A stretch of 47,286 nucleotides of DNA from Gammaproteobacteria bacterium (GCA_015231435.1 JADGBN010000009.1:1-47286); one strand, 5' to 3'; counted from the first letter of the stretch, positions 34,092-42,909 are shown. Notes: generated by a model not told the origin, from the letters alone. Numbers and translations are program-made.

Positions 34092-36956
34092 TTATCGGGT
34101 TGCATTAACTGCGTTCAGGTTAATACCGCTTATAATTCCGCCTCGGCTTTCCATCATGACAGTGACGGGGCGGGTTAACTGATAGCCACTCTCTGGTATC
34201 AGTTGGTAGTTACCGGGGAGCACGCCGGTGAAGAGGTAAAAGCCATCATAGGCAGTGCGTTGACTGGCGACAATCTCCCCCTTGCTGTTAACAAGATTAA
34301 TGGTGATATTCCCGAGGGGACGGGTGGATCCATTAGTGTGTATTAGGGTCGCGATACCGTCAATCTCGCCGGTGATAGCAAGGGGAAACTCGAGCTCTAC
34401 AATGGTTCCCGGACGAGGAATAATCGAGTTGCCTTCGTTAGTTTGCACCAGACTGGGATCAGGAAAGGTTGAGGGGAGGGCCACTATATCCATCTGACGG
34501 TATTTACCCAGTCGGGTCAGAGAGGCGACACCGCTGCTATCGGAGATAGCGCGCCCCGATGCCTGATTAGATCGGACAGCCACATTGGGTAGGGGGGTGT
34601 CACCGCGACTGAAGCGACCGTTACTGTCATTATCAATAAAAACTTTTGCCGAGGCGAGACCACTATTGAGTCCGCTGCGACTGGATGCTTTCCAACTGCC
34701 ACGACTGGTGGTGGGGATAAAGGAGGTTGCGAGGGTGAGAAAACCGACATAATCCTGGTTGTCATCATAACTGACCGAGGGAGTCAGAAAGAGTTTATCG
34801 AAGCGCCACTGTAGCCCAAGGGTATATTTATTGAAGGAGCCTAGCAGTGAGTAGCGATTATCAAGGCGAAAAGTGAAATTAATCTTTTCTGCTGCCCGGG
34901 TATCGCTGCTGATCTGAGCTCCGATATATTGTCGCAGGGGATAGACGGCGTAACCGACGGCCGCACGGAAGTGGGTGATATTGGTGTCACCGGTGAGGGT
35001 GAGAGCACCGGTGACATCGGCGCTGTTGTTGTCGAAAAGATCGTTATCAAGACTATCAATAATGTTGTCATGTACCGTCTCCAGTACATCTTCACTGTTT
35101 TCGCTGCTGGTGGTCTCTGCTCCCTCGTTCAGAAGGAACTCAAGGTTGTTGCTTAATCGCAATCCCCAGAGGGTGGTGGAGAGACCGTTGGATACCGAGA
35201 TGCTGCTGCGACCATCGCTCATGCTATAGGCGATGGCAAAGGGGAGATAGTTATAGCTTCCTTGAATACCAAAGCTGGTTCTTTTAACAATGCTGTCGCT
35301 GCCATCAAAGTGATCATCCATGCTGTAGCCTAGCCGTATCCCGACAATGCCTAAACGAGAATTGAGCGAAACGCTTTGGCGATTTCCCCGAGTATCATCA
35401 TCAATCCGGCTGTAGCCGAGGTAAATACCGGCAAAGGAGGTGGCAAGGGAGGTTCCGATATAGGTGTGGGGATCGATCGAATTGTTTTTGGTAAAGTGGT
35501 GAAAACTGTTGGCAAGAGAGAAGTGGCTGGAGATCCCGTAGGAGAGCGAACCGACGACTCGCAGGGAGCCAAGTTCTTCGCCAATGGAGCTGTTATTTTT
35601 ATTGTAAACCCGCTGTCCGTTTTGTGATAGTGAGAGCTTGTAGTCGATGACCCCTTGGGCAAATCCGGTACCGACATAGTAGATCTGCTCCTCCTCATAG
35701 ATCTGACCATCTGGACCATAGAATTTGAGAATAACGCGGTTGCTGCCAAAGAAGAGAGGGATATTGTCAAACTGATAGCGCTGGGTGTCGTTGGATCCCT
35801 GATAACGGGTGAGGACGCCATTGACATAGAGTTCGACCTCCCAGCCATCCATTAAGGGGCCATTTACCGCAATGATGTCATCGTGGCTGGCACGGTCAAG
35901 ATCGCTGTTTTCAATTTTAATGCCGCGCTCAAACAGGGTACCGTTGGTGATCAGGGCCAAGGGGGTGGCGATATCCCCCAGCTGGACGATTGATGCCCCT
36001 AGGGGGCCCAGCAGCCTGGCTTTGGGATCTTCTCGTCTCATATTGACACTGAGGTTGGTAATTTCACCTGATTTGTCAACACCCAGTTGAGTTTGGGTAG
36101 TCATATAGGCGATTTCATTCATTGATTGCAATGAGTATCTATAGTTGCGGCTATCTTTTTTATCCTCATCATTGTTGTTAAAGACCGTATAGTAGGCTCT
36201 TAAATCAACCGCCGGTGCGGTGAGGAGAGCATAGGGCTGATCTTTTAAGGGGAGCACTGCCTTACGTTCGGCTACGGTGGTTAAGCTGCCTCCCCGCAGT
36301 TTGCGGTCGGTAATTATTTTGTTGGGGTAGGGCTGTTGGGTGGAAATACCGATACGCAGGGCGCGTGGATCAATTGCGAGGGTGAGCGATAGCCACTTTT
36401 CAAGAAGTTTACTGTTCACCCACACCTCGTCATCATTAATAAAAATTGAGTCAGGCGGGGTGACTTCGATAATGCCGCGAATGTTCGCTTGCAGGGCGAT
36501 CTTGTTAATCTGCAAATCAAGTTTACTCTGCTCGTGGAGGAGAGTTAGCAGTTTTTCATCATTTTGCAGGGAGTCATCAAGACCAAGCGCAGAGACGAGA
36601 TCATTCAATAGTGCATAGTTAACACTGTTATAGTCAACGACCGAGATCTCATAAGCGATATCGTAGCCGTTCATCGACGCGGACATCAGCAGCATATTAT
36701 TGATATCAAATTTAACGGCAGCGGTGACTGGAGCAGAGGGTAACCACAACAGTAGCAAGGCGGGTAGTAGTCGCAATGCCCTTAAGTTAAGCCTGAGGAT
36801 CTCCACCACCCGCTTACCGAGACGCTGTAAACCCATCCTTGGGGGCTTGACGGCGGCGTTCATGCCGCCGACACCCAACAATCGGGCAGTGAACACCTTT
36901 AACTTAATGGCATTGGGTAGGAGTCGCGGTGAATGCATTGATAGAGTGGGGGTCAT
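34092..36956 (-). CDS. Fimbrial outer-membrane usher with a repeat inserted in its signal peptide
   Basis: This 954-residue protein is an outer-membrane usher. An N-terminal periplasmic domain is followed by a long barrel region with DRASHDDIIAVNGPLMDGWEVELYVNG near residue 350 and YQFDNIPLFFGSNRVILKFYGPDGQIYEEEQIYYVG near 405. Near the C-terminus lie VFIDNDSNGRFSRGDTPLPNVAV and YDGFYLFTGVLPGNYQLIPESGY, carboxypeptidase-regulatory-like repeats. It would thread chaperone-bound subunits through the outer membrane. The ATG overlaps the upstream ligase gene stop (ATGA). Residues 15 to about 61 come from a family 2 MITE and its target duplication, separating the short n-region (MTPTLSMHSPRLLP) from the hydrophobic core (ALLLLWLPSAPVTA). 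Internal ATG codons at residues 32 and 41 might serve as alternative starts. Confidence 0.87.
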   Translation of the reverse strand: MTPTLSMHSPRLLPNAIKLKVFTARLLGVGGMNAAVKPPRMGLQRLGKRVVEILRLNLRALRLLPALLLLWLPSAPVTAAVKFDINNMLLMSASMNGYDIAYEISVVDYNSVNYALLNDLVSALGLDDSLQNDEKLLTLLHEQSKLDLQINKIALQANIRGIIEVTPPDSIFINDDEVWVNSKLLEKWLSLTLAIDPRALRIGISTQQPYPNKIITDRKLRGGSLTTVAERKAVLPLKDQPYALLTAPAVDLRAYYTVFNNNDEDKKDSRNYRYSLQSMNEIAYMTTQTQLGVDKSGEITNLSVNMRREDPKARLLGPLGASIVQLGDIATPLALITNGTLFERGIKIENSDLDRASHDDIIAVNGPLMDGWEVELYVNGVLTRYQGSNDTQRYQFDNIPLFFGSNRVILKFYGPDGQIYEEEQIYYVGTGFAQGVIDYKLSLSQNGQRVYNKNNSSIGEELGSLRVVGSLSYGISSHFSLANSFHHFTKNNSIDPHTYIGTSLATSFAGIYLGYSRIDDDTRGNRQSVSLNSRLGIVGIRLGYSMDDHFDGSDSIVKRTSFGIQGSYNYLPFAIAYSMSDGRSSISVSNGLSTTLWGLRLSNNLEFLLNEGAETTSSENSEDVLETVHDNIIDSLDNDLFDNNSADVTGALTLTGDTNITHFRAAVGYAVYPLRQYIGAQISSDTRAAEKINFTFRLDNRYSLLGSFNKYTLGLQWRFDKLFLTPSVSYDDNQDYVGFLTLATSFIPTTSRGSWKASSRSGLNSGLASAKVFIDNDSNGRFSRGDTPLPNVAVRSNQASGRAISDSSGVASLTRLGKYRQMDIVALPSTFPDPSLVQTNEGNSIIPRPGTIVELEFPLAITGEIDGIATLIHTNGSTRPLGNITINLVNSKGEIVASQRTAYDGFYLFTGVLPGNYQLIPESGYQLTRPVTVMMESRGGIISGINLNAVNATR
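36774..36916. mobile_element. Family 2 MITE, copy 2, inside the usher signal peptide
   Basis: A 143-bp short version of the element, with ends CAATGCCCTTAAGTTAAG and the inverse of AATGCCATTAAGTTAAAG. The imperfect 10-bp target duplication GTAGTAGTCG (36764-36773) / GTAGGAGTCG (36917-36926) has one mismatch. The element plus one duplication is 153 bp, exactly 51 codons, so the usher frame is kept. The central part of the other copies (about 50 bp) is missing here. Confidence 0.9.
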
Positions 36957-38881
36957 TTTGTTAACTCCGGTGAGTGGCGATCGTCTCTCACGGTAAAGCC
37001 TAATTTGACAAGTCTGGCTCTTGAAGTGGCTAAGAGTTCATCTCGGGCTGCTAACATCGCTTCAATGCCGTCATGGTCAAAACTCTCCCGACAGTTAATC
37101 AGATGGTCAATAAAGCGGTAAATCTCATCACTCTGATTGTATACCCGGCGGTTAATTCCCTGTTCCAGCATAGCGCACGCCTGTTCATAACCATAGTTTT
37201 TGCTTTTAATTAAAAAGGAGAAGTAGTCAAGACGGGTTTTTATCTGCTGGGGGTCAAGTTGTAGTGACTTGTCAAAAGCGGCGGCAATTGTGTTCTCCTC
37301 CTTGTTCATCGCCGCAAGCAGACGGGCGCGTTGGTAGGGGATAAGGTACTCGCGGCTACTGTAACGAGAAGCCTCATCAAGCGTAGCCATACCCGCATTA
37401 AATATCTTCTCACGTTTTTGCTTATTTCCGGTTGTTCCCAGCATGTCGATGAAGAGAGACGAGCGGATAAGGTAGGGGCGAAGAAAGTAGTTGGCGAGGG
37501 CCGATGCCTGATTGGTGGTGAGATCAATGTACTGGCTCTCAAGGCTCTTTTTCGCCATTTCGGTAAGTTGATAACTGGCAATAAAGAGGATGTGGGGAAT
37601 CATAAAGGTAAGCGCTAACAGAGCGATCATCCCCTTGATGATGCCACCGGACCAGAGGGGAGATTGACTTTGTGGTGCCTCATTCCCTTGTCGGCCATCG
37701 ATATGACCGACCAGTAACCCTATTAGAACCAGTAGGGGAAGCTGTTGCAGGTTGGCAGTAATGTGGGTGGGCAGGAGGATAATGGCCAAAATGGTATAGG
37801 CGGGAAAGGTGTGACGGTTAGTGTGATTGTGACCGGCAACCAGCTGCTTTAAACCGGGGAGGGTGGCAGCAAGTGCAAAGGCCGTTATCAGAAGAAAACC
37901 GACAGGGCCTAATTGTGACCAAGTCTGAAGATAGTCGTTATGGGCGTTGTACCCCCCAGAGGCATCAGCACCAAGGCGAAAGGCGGGGAATACTTTATGG
38001 AACGTGGCATGACCGCTGCCGGTGAACGGGTAATTTTTGACTATCTCCCAGGTTGCATCCCAGATCAGAAAGCGTGCATTAAGGCTACCGGTTGACTCGA
38101 GTTTATCGACCATGGTTAACCACTGCTCATTGCCGGGCAGAATTTGGCGAATACCTTCAAAGAGAAGGTAGCCGGCAATGGCAGCCGCAATAAATAAGCC
38201 AAGCCTGATTAACGCCTGGCGCTGTTGGCGAAAGTAGATGAGCATGACGAGCAGCGCGGCGACGAGCATCAGGGTGGCGCCACTGCTGCGGGTTGCGGCA
38301 ATACCAAGGGCGATGATTAGTGCTGCGGCAAGATGAGTATTTGTCCGGGGATGAGTGCTGTCAATTGAAGAAAATACCAGCAAAAGAAAGGCTGAAACAA
38401 GGAGAATAGCGTAGCTGTTAAGGTTCTCCATAATCGCCGGAACCCTGCCTGCACTAAATAAAAAGCTTAAGGTCGTTGAGTAGAGAGATAATAGAACGGC
38501 AAGGATAATAAAAAGTTTTAGTAGCAGGATTTTGTCCCGCAGCCCCAGATGCAGTCCGATGATGATGACAAAAAGGGCAAGAATGTTCTGTATGCTGCCG
38601 ATGACCGTTGCTTGAATCTCGACACTCCAGAGTAGTGAGGTAACGGCCCAGATGACAAAGAGGGTGTAGAGTGTTGTTGCCGAGAAACGATTTGGCAGGG
38701 TAAACCGATGAAGATGATTGTGCCTGATAAGGATGGTTGCGGTAATGAGGGTTGCCAAGATGCTGGCGATAAAGAGTTGCAGGACATTTTCTCCGCCGTT
38801 GTAACTCATGGCGGCGATAAAAAGGGCTAATATCGCGACTGCCTTGGCGTTAGGGCTTATTTGTTTAAGAAAGGCATGCAT
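36953..38881 (-). CDS. O-antigen ligase / O-oligosaccharyltransferase-like membrane protein
   Basis: The protein of about 642 residues has some ten to twelve membrane segments. The Wzy_C-type loop GSGHATFHKVFPAFRLGADASGGYNAHNDYLQTWSQLGPVGFL lies near residue 285, with the NAHNDYLQ motif of ligases and PglL-type enzymes. The soluble C-terminal region (about 460 to 642) looks TPR-like (FDKSLQLDPQQIKTRLDYF), as in protein O-oligosaccharyltransferases. Start at ATG 38881, with AGGAGAG upstream; an extension to 38986 has no support. Its stop overlaps the usher start as ATGA. The enzyme could add glycan to lipid A or to exported proteins; the coupling with the usher favours the latter, as inference. 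Confidence 0.8.
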   Translation of the reverse strand: MHAFLKQISPNAKAVAILALFIAAMSYNGGENVLQLFIASILATLITATILIRHNHLHRFTLPNRFSATTLYTLFVIWAVTSLLWSVEIQATVIGSIQNILALFVIIIGLHLGLRDKILLLKLFIILAVLLSLYSTTLSFLFSAGRVPAIMENLNSYAILLVSAFLLLVFSSIDSTHPRTNTHLAAALIIALGIAATRSSGATLMLVAALLVMLIYFRQQRQALIRLGLFIAAAIAGYLLFEGIRQILPGNEQWLTMVDKLESTGSLNARFLIWDATWEIVKNYPFTGSGHATFHKVFPAFRLGADASGGYNAHNDYLQTWSQLGPVGFLLITAFALAATLPGLKQLVAGHNHTNRHTFPAYTILAIILLPTHITANLQQLPLLVLIGLLVGHIDGRQGNEAPQSQSPLWSGGIIKGMIALLALTFMIPHILFIASYQLTEMAKKSLESQYIDLTTNQASALANYFLRPYLIRSSLFIDMLGTTGNKQKREKIFNAGMATLDEASRYSSREYLIPYQRARLLAAMNKEENTIAAAFDKSLQLDPQQIKTRLDYFSFLIKSKNYGYEQACAMLEQGINRRVYNQSDEIYRFIDHLINCRESFDHDGIEAMLAARDELLATSRARLVKLGFTVRDDRHSPELTK

Positions 38882-39146
38882 TGTAGAACTCTCCTGATTT
38901 AATCTTGGTCGTAATTTTAATTTATCGTCATGATAAGGGCTGACAAAGAGGGGTGTCAGTTTTTCGTTAACCTTATACCAGCGCATGCTGGCGATGCCAC
39001 AGGAGGTCTCTGGTTTATTTCTCCCTTCTGTGTCAAAATCCAGTCACTCAGAGGCTTTTCTGTGAGTAAGTACCCTGTTGATAGTGACCATATCCCGCAG
39101 TAACGCCCTATCATAACCTCAATAAAGCAATAAAAGTGCCAGTTAT

Positions 39147-40190
39147 ATGAGACCACAAAATATCTCTACCATTCTTGAACAAGAGTACCTAAGCGTTGCC
39201 GAGGGTCATCATACCCCAGTGATGCTCTGGGGGCCCCCTGGCGTGGGTAAATCGCAGTTGGTGCTGCAGGTGGGCGAGCGGCATCAGGTGGAGGTGATTG
39301 ATATTCGCCTCTCACAGATGGAGCCGAGCGACCTGCGGGGTATCCCGTTTCGTCAAGGCAGTGCGGTAGAGTGGGCAATTCCCGCGCTACTGCCAGATCT
39401 CCAGCGTCACGGTGAGCAGGGGATTCTCTTTCTTGATGAGATCACCTCCGCACCTCCCAGCGTCTCTGCGGCTGCTTATCAACTCATTCTCGACCGCCGC
39501 CTTGGAGATTATCGTGTTCCTGCGGGATGGGCAATAGTCGCAGCAGGAAATCGTCAGGGGGATCGGGGGGTGACCTATACCATGCCGGCTCCCTTAGCCA
39601 ACCGTTTTTCCCATTTTGAGGTCGATGTTCATGTCGATGATTGGGTCGCTTGGGCCTATCAACATGGTATTGATGCGGGGCTTATCGCTTTTTTGCGCTT
39701 TCGCCCGGAGCTGCTGTTTAGTTTTGATCCCAGCCACAATCCGGTCGCTTTCCCCTCTCCCCGGAGTTGGGAGTTTGCCCACCGCGCCCTGCAGAAGTAC
39801 CGGCAGCATCAAGCGCTACTGCTGCAGACGCTACAGGCCTGTGTCGGTGCGGTGGCGGCAATTGAGTTAAAGGCCTTTATCGATAACCTTGATAATCTTC
39901 CCGATATTGATGCGATTCTGCGCGGTGAAGAGGTGGCGATCCCTACCGCGATTGATCTGCAGTATGCGGTCGCCGCGGCTCTGGTCGGACGGGCGATCGC
40001 TGCCAAAGGGCGTGCTGATGCCGAACAGATCGACAATGCTATTCTTAATTTTGCCACACTCCTTCCGCAACAGGAGATGGGGGTGATGTTGGTATTTGAT
40101 CTGCATCGCGCGATTGGTCAGCAACTCTTTGCGCTGCCCGGCTTCGCCCCTTGGGCGGGGACAGTTGCCGATATGATGCTGCATGGCTGA
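39147..40190 (+). CDS. MoxR-family AAA+ ATPase
   Basis: The 347-residue protein has Walker A WGPPGVGKSQ near residue 29, Walker B GILFLDEITSAPPSVSAAAYQLILDRRLGDY near 92 and the sensor-1 type AAGNRQGDRGV near 131, as in MoxR-type ATPases. These work as chaperones for metal or cofactor insertion, usually paired with a VWA protein, and such a partner follows here with an 8-base overlap. Start ATG at 39147. The 265 bases before it, back to the ligase start, hold no gene. Confidence 0.88.
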   Translation: MRPQNISTILEQEYLSVAEGHHTPVMLWGPPGVGKSQLVLQVGERHQVEVIDIRLSQMEPSDLRGIPFRQGSAVEWAIPALLPDLQRHGEQGILFLDEITSAPPSVSAAAYQLILDRRLGDYRVPAGWAIVAAGNRQGDRGVTYTMPAPLANRFSHFEVDVHVDDWVAWAYQHGIDAGLIAFLRFRPELLFSFDPSHNPVAFPSPRSWEFAHRALQKYRQHQALLLQTLQACVGAVAAIELKAFIDNLDNLPDIDAILRGEEVAIPTAIDLQYAVAAALVGRAIAAKGRADAEQIDNAILNFATLLPQQEMGVMLVFDLHRAIGQQLFALPGFAPWAGTVADMMLHG

Positions 40191-41421
40191 GAGTGGCTTA
40201 GCGACCAAACTGAGCGCCGCGCGAACACGGCTGATACTCGATAAGCCTTTTTTTGGCGCGCTGGTGATGCGCATGCCGCTACTTGAGGGCGACCCGCACT
40301 GGTGTAAAACGATTGCCAGCGATGCCCGCAGCATCTACTACAACGCAGAATATCTCGATGCGTTGAGTATTAATCAACTCCAGTTTCTGCTCTCCCATGA
40401 GGTGTTGCACTGTGCTCTGTCGCACTTCTTTCGGCGCCAGCACCGCAGCCGCGCCCTGTGGGATATTGCCTGTGATTTGGCGATAAATCCGCTGCTGCTG
40501 GCGGAGGGGTTAACCCCCAGCCCGGATGCGATTGTGCTTGATAACTTCTCCGGCATGAGTGCGGAAGCGATCTATCCGATGGTGGCGGAGCACGAACATC
40601 TTACCCCCCATGATGAACATATCTATGATGATAGTCAGCAGGAGGGGGGGGAGCGCGGTGAGGCCGCAGGGGGTGGTTCTGGGCAGCAGCAGCGTCAGGA
40701 TAGCGGGGGCGGTGCCAGCGAGCCGCCGCCTTTTGCGTCACCTGCTGCGGGGCAAGGCGCACCACGCCCGCAACCCTTGACATTAAATGAGCGGGAACAG
40801 TTGGCGCAGCAGTGGTCTCAAAACCTTGCTGGTGCGGCGCAAATGGCGCTACAGGCGGGAAAGCTAAGCGGCCTGTTACAGCGTCAGCTACAAGATCTGT
40901 TACAGCCGCAGCTCTCCTGGCGGGCGCTATTGGCACGTTATATGACTCTCTCAGCACGCAGTGATTATAACTACAGCCGCCCCTCACGTCGTGAAGGAAG
41001 CGCCATTTTTCCGTCACTTAAGAGCCATGCGATTCAACTTTTGGTGGCGATAGATAGCAGTGGCTCAGTGAGTGACTCTGAAATGGCCAGTTTTGCGGCT
41101 GAGGTGAATGCCATTAAGGGGCAGCTGGAGGCGCAGATCACCCTAGTGGGTTGCGATAGTGATCTTGCTGTGGATGGTCCCTGGATTTATGAGCGTTGGG
41201 AGCCTTTTACCCTGCCAACGATAGTGAGTGGTGGCGGCACAACCGATTTTCGTCCGGTCTTTGATTTTGCCGCGCAACTCGCCACTCCCCCCGACCTAAT
41301 TCTCTACTTTACCGATGCACGCGGTCGTTTTCCTCTACAACAGCCAGCACAGCCGGTGATTTGGCTGGTGAAAGGGAACGGGAGTGTACCCTGGGGTGAG
41401 CGGATTCAGTTAAACGCATAA
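40183..41421 (+). CDS. VWA-like protein with metallopeptidase-type domain (DUF2201 family)
   Basis: The 412-residue protein has an N-terminal domain with HEVLHCALSH near residue 71, a zinc-peptidase type HExxH motif. A Gly/Gln/Pro-rich linker (about 155 to 200) follows, and the C-terminal VWA-like domain has the MIDAS motif AIDSSGSVSDSE near residue 288 and GGGTTDFRPVFDFA near 350. The family is paired with MoxR ATPases as here (8-base overlap). The pair probably acts as an insertase or chaperone for a metal-containing enzyme; the client is unknown, but the DsrS neighbour suggests the sulfur-oxidation machinery. Confidence 0.85.
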   Translation: MAESGLATKLSAARTRLILDKPFFGALVMRMPLLEGDPHWCKTIASDARSIYYNAEYLDALSINQLQFLLSHEVLHCALSHFFRRQHRSRALWDIACDLAINPLLLAEGLTPSPDAIVLDNFSGMSAEAIYPMVAEHEHLTPHDEHIYDDSQQEGGERGEAAGGGSGQQQRQDSGGGASEPPPFASPAAGQGAPRPQPLTLNEREQLAQQWSQNLAGAAQMALQAGKLSGLLQRQLQDLLQPQLSWRALLARYMTLSARSDYNYSRPSRREGSAIFPSLKSHAIQLLVAIDSSGSVSDSEMASFAAEVNAIKGQLEAQITLVGCDSDLAVDGPWIYERWEPFTLPTIVSGGGTTDFRPVFDFAAQLATPPDLILYFTDARGRFPLQQPAQPVIWLVKGNGSVPWGERIQLNA

Positions 41422-41438
41422 CGCAGGGAGGAGCCGTC

Positions 41439-42584
41439 ATGAGTCGCAAAGGATTGGCCGAAGTTGAGTTAGCCCCCGAGGATGCGTTGCGCCTGCAGGT
41501 GCTGGTCACTCAGGTTGAGGCAGTTCGTATTAATGAGAGCCTGCAGGAGGTCCGTGGCCTGAAAGGGGAGAGCGAGCTTTTAGTTCAGTTACACCCCAAT
41601 ACCCGCAGTGATCGTTATCTCGATCGGGTGCGTGAAGTGCTGGCGCAGGCGGCTCTGGATACCCCCGGTGGTTTTCCCGTCGTGTTGCGGCGCTGGAGCC
41701 GTATGGGACAGGTAGAGAGCAGCCAGTTGGCGAAGCTGCTCTGCCTCGGGGATGCGGATGCGGTGATGGCGGTGGTCTCCTCCTCCGCCTTGACTGAAGA
41801 GCTGGCGCGGCGTGCTTGGTGGGCGGCGCCCTATTCGGAATATGCGTTGCAGATGCTGGGGCATCAACAGATTGCCCAGTCGCCCCTTGGGCAGCAGTTG
41901 GCGCAGCACCTGCTGGAACATCTCGCCTTTGAAACCGTACCTCACACCATTATGCAGACAGTACGGACGTTATTACGCCCAGGGCTGTTAAACAGTGAAC
42001 AGCAGCAGCGTCTCTGGGTGAGTGGTCGGGCGAAAGTGGCCTATCGCATTCCCTTTCTGGAGTTGGCCGCAGCGGGCGTACAGCCGTTGTCGCAGGTGAC
42101 CTCAGCGGTTGCCGAACACCATGAGTTGTCGCGCTATGATACGGATCTTGGCAGTATCGCTGGAGAGCAACCATTGGCGGCAGGCCTGTTGCGGGTGAGT
42201 AGCGCTGAAGGACAGTTATTTCTCAATACGATTATCGAAGCGCTGCGTCGCCCTCCCGATCAGGAGGTTGTCTCGGCACTGTTAAATGTGATTGGCAGAT
42301 TTTTTTCCTTGGGACGCCGGCAAACGGAGGCGCTTAATCGGCAGCCGTCGTTATCGCATCTTGAAACAGCTTGGCAACAGCGGCAAATAGCAACGGATGC
42401 TTTGACAGCGCCACTCGATGCTTACGGTTTACAGGTTGCCACGTTGGAGGCGCTTGCAGCGGTGAATGAGGGGCTGCTCTATGCCACCTTTGTCAGAAGT
42501 GATGCGGTCGGCTCCCTGATGCGACGTAAAATCGCGCCGCTAATCGACACCATTACACAGTGGTTAAAGTCACTACAGGGGTAA
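41439..42584 (+). CDS. dsrS: DsrS-like protein (sulfur metabolism)
   Basis: The 381-residue protein resembles DsrS, a soluble protein encoded in the dsr cluster of Allochromatium vinosum. Family traits are ALRLQVLVTQVEAVRINESLQEVRGL at the N-terminus, GGFPVVLRRWSRMGQ near residue 78, ELARRAWWAAPYSEYALQML near 120 and LAQHLLEHLAFETVPHTIMQTVRTLLRPGLL near 153. DsrS is reported to influence sulfur-oxidation gene expression after transcription; the mechanism is unclear. It is 17 bases after the VWA gene with GGGAGGAG upstream of the ATG. I recalled the family from memory, without a search. Confidence 0.72.
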   Translation: MSRKGLAEVELAPEDALRLQVLVTQVEAVRINESLQEVRGLKGESELLVQLHPNTRSDRYLDRVREVLAQAALDTPGGFPVVLRRWSRMGQVESSQLAKLLCLGDADAVMAVVSSSALTEELARRAWWAAPYSEYALQMLGHQQIAQSPLGQQLAQHLLEHLAFETVPHTIMQTVRTLLRPGLLNSEQQQRLWVSGRAKVAYRIPFLELAAAGVQPLSQVTSAVAEHHELSRYDTDLGSIAGEQPLAAGLLRVSSAEGQLFLNTIIEALRRPPDQEVVSALLNVIGRFFSLGRRQTEALNRQPSLSHLETAWQQRQIATDALTAPLDAYGLQVATLEALAAVNEGLLYATFVRSDAVGSLMRRKIAPLIDTITQWLKSLQG

Positions 42585-42634
42585 CTGCCGGGGTTGAAAA
42601 GTAGCATTGGGGTATTGAAAAACCGCAATGGTGC

Positions 42635-42662
42635 TTGACAGCAGTATTATTTCCTCTAAAAT
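42635..42662 (+). promoter_or_regulatory. Sigma-70 promoter of the tRNA operon
   Basis: TTGACA at 42635-42640, a 16-base spacer and TAAAAT at 42657-42662, ending 13 bases before the tRNA-Ala gene. The region after the -10 box (ACGCAGC) is GC-rich, as in stable-RNA promoters. Confidence 0.75.
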
Positions 42663-42675
42663 ACGCAGCTCCTTC

Positions 42676-42751
42676 GGGGCTATAGCTCAGCTGGGAGAGC
42701 GCAACACTGGCAGTGTTGAGGTCAGCGGTTCGATCCCGCTTAGCTCCACCA
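42676..42751 (+). tRNA. tRNA-Ala (anticodon GGC)
   Basis: 76 bases including an encoded CCA. The acceptor stem GGGGCTA/TAGCTCC, D loop GCTCAGCTGGGAGAGC, anticodon stem CAACA/TGTTG around CTGGCAG, and GGTTCGATCC in the T arm all fold normally. The anticodon GGC reads GCC and GCU alanine codons. Confidence 0.96.
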
Positions 42752-42788
42752 AGGTTTCTCATAGTCTCCTTGGAAATGTAGGTTTTTT

Positions 42789-42864
42789 GTCCCCATCGTC
42801 TAGAGGCCTAGGACATTGCCCTTTCACGGCAGTAACAGGGGTTCGACTCCCCTTGGGGACGCCA
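42789..42864 (+). tRNA. tRNA-Glu (anticodon TTC)
   Basis: 76 bases with an encoded CCA (GCCA end). The acceptor stem GTCCCCA/TGGGGAC, the GTCTAGAGGCCTAGGAC D arm, TTGCC/GGCAG anticodon stem around CTTTCAC, and the GGGGTTCGACTCCCC T arm are standard. It is 37 bases after tRNA-Ala and probably co-transcribed. Confidence 0.96.
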
Positions 42865-42870
42865 TCTTAG

Positions 42871-42909
42871 CCCCCGACTACCCAGTGGTAGTCGGGGGTC
42901 TGTTTTTTT
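42871..42909 (+). terminator. Intrinsic terminator of the tRNA operon
   Basis: CCCCCGACTACC at 42871-42882 pairs with GGTAGTCGGGGG, a perfect 12-bp stem with a four-base loop, followed by TCTG and a run of seven T. Confidence 0.95.

Noticed and set aside
38882-38986. N-terminal extension of the ligase-like protein to 38986
   Set aside because: The extension is hydrophilic and unlike the family, while ATG 38881 has a good AGGAGAG ribosome binding site.
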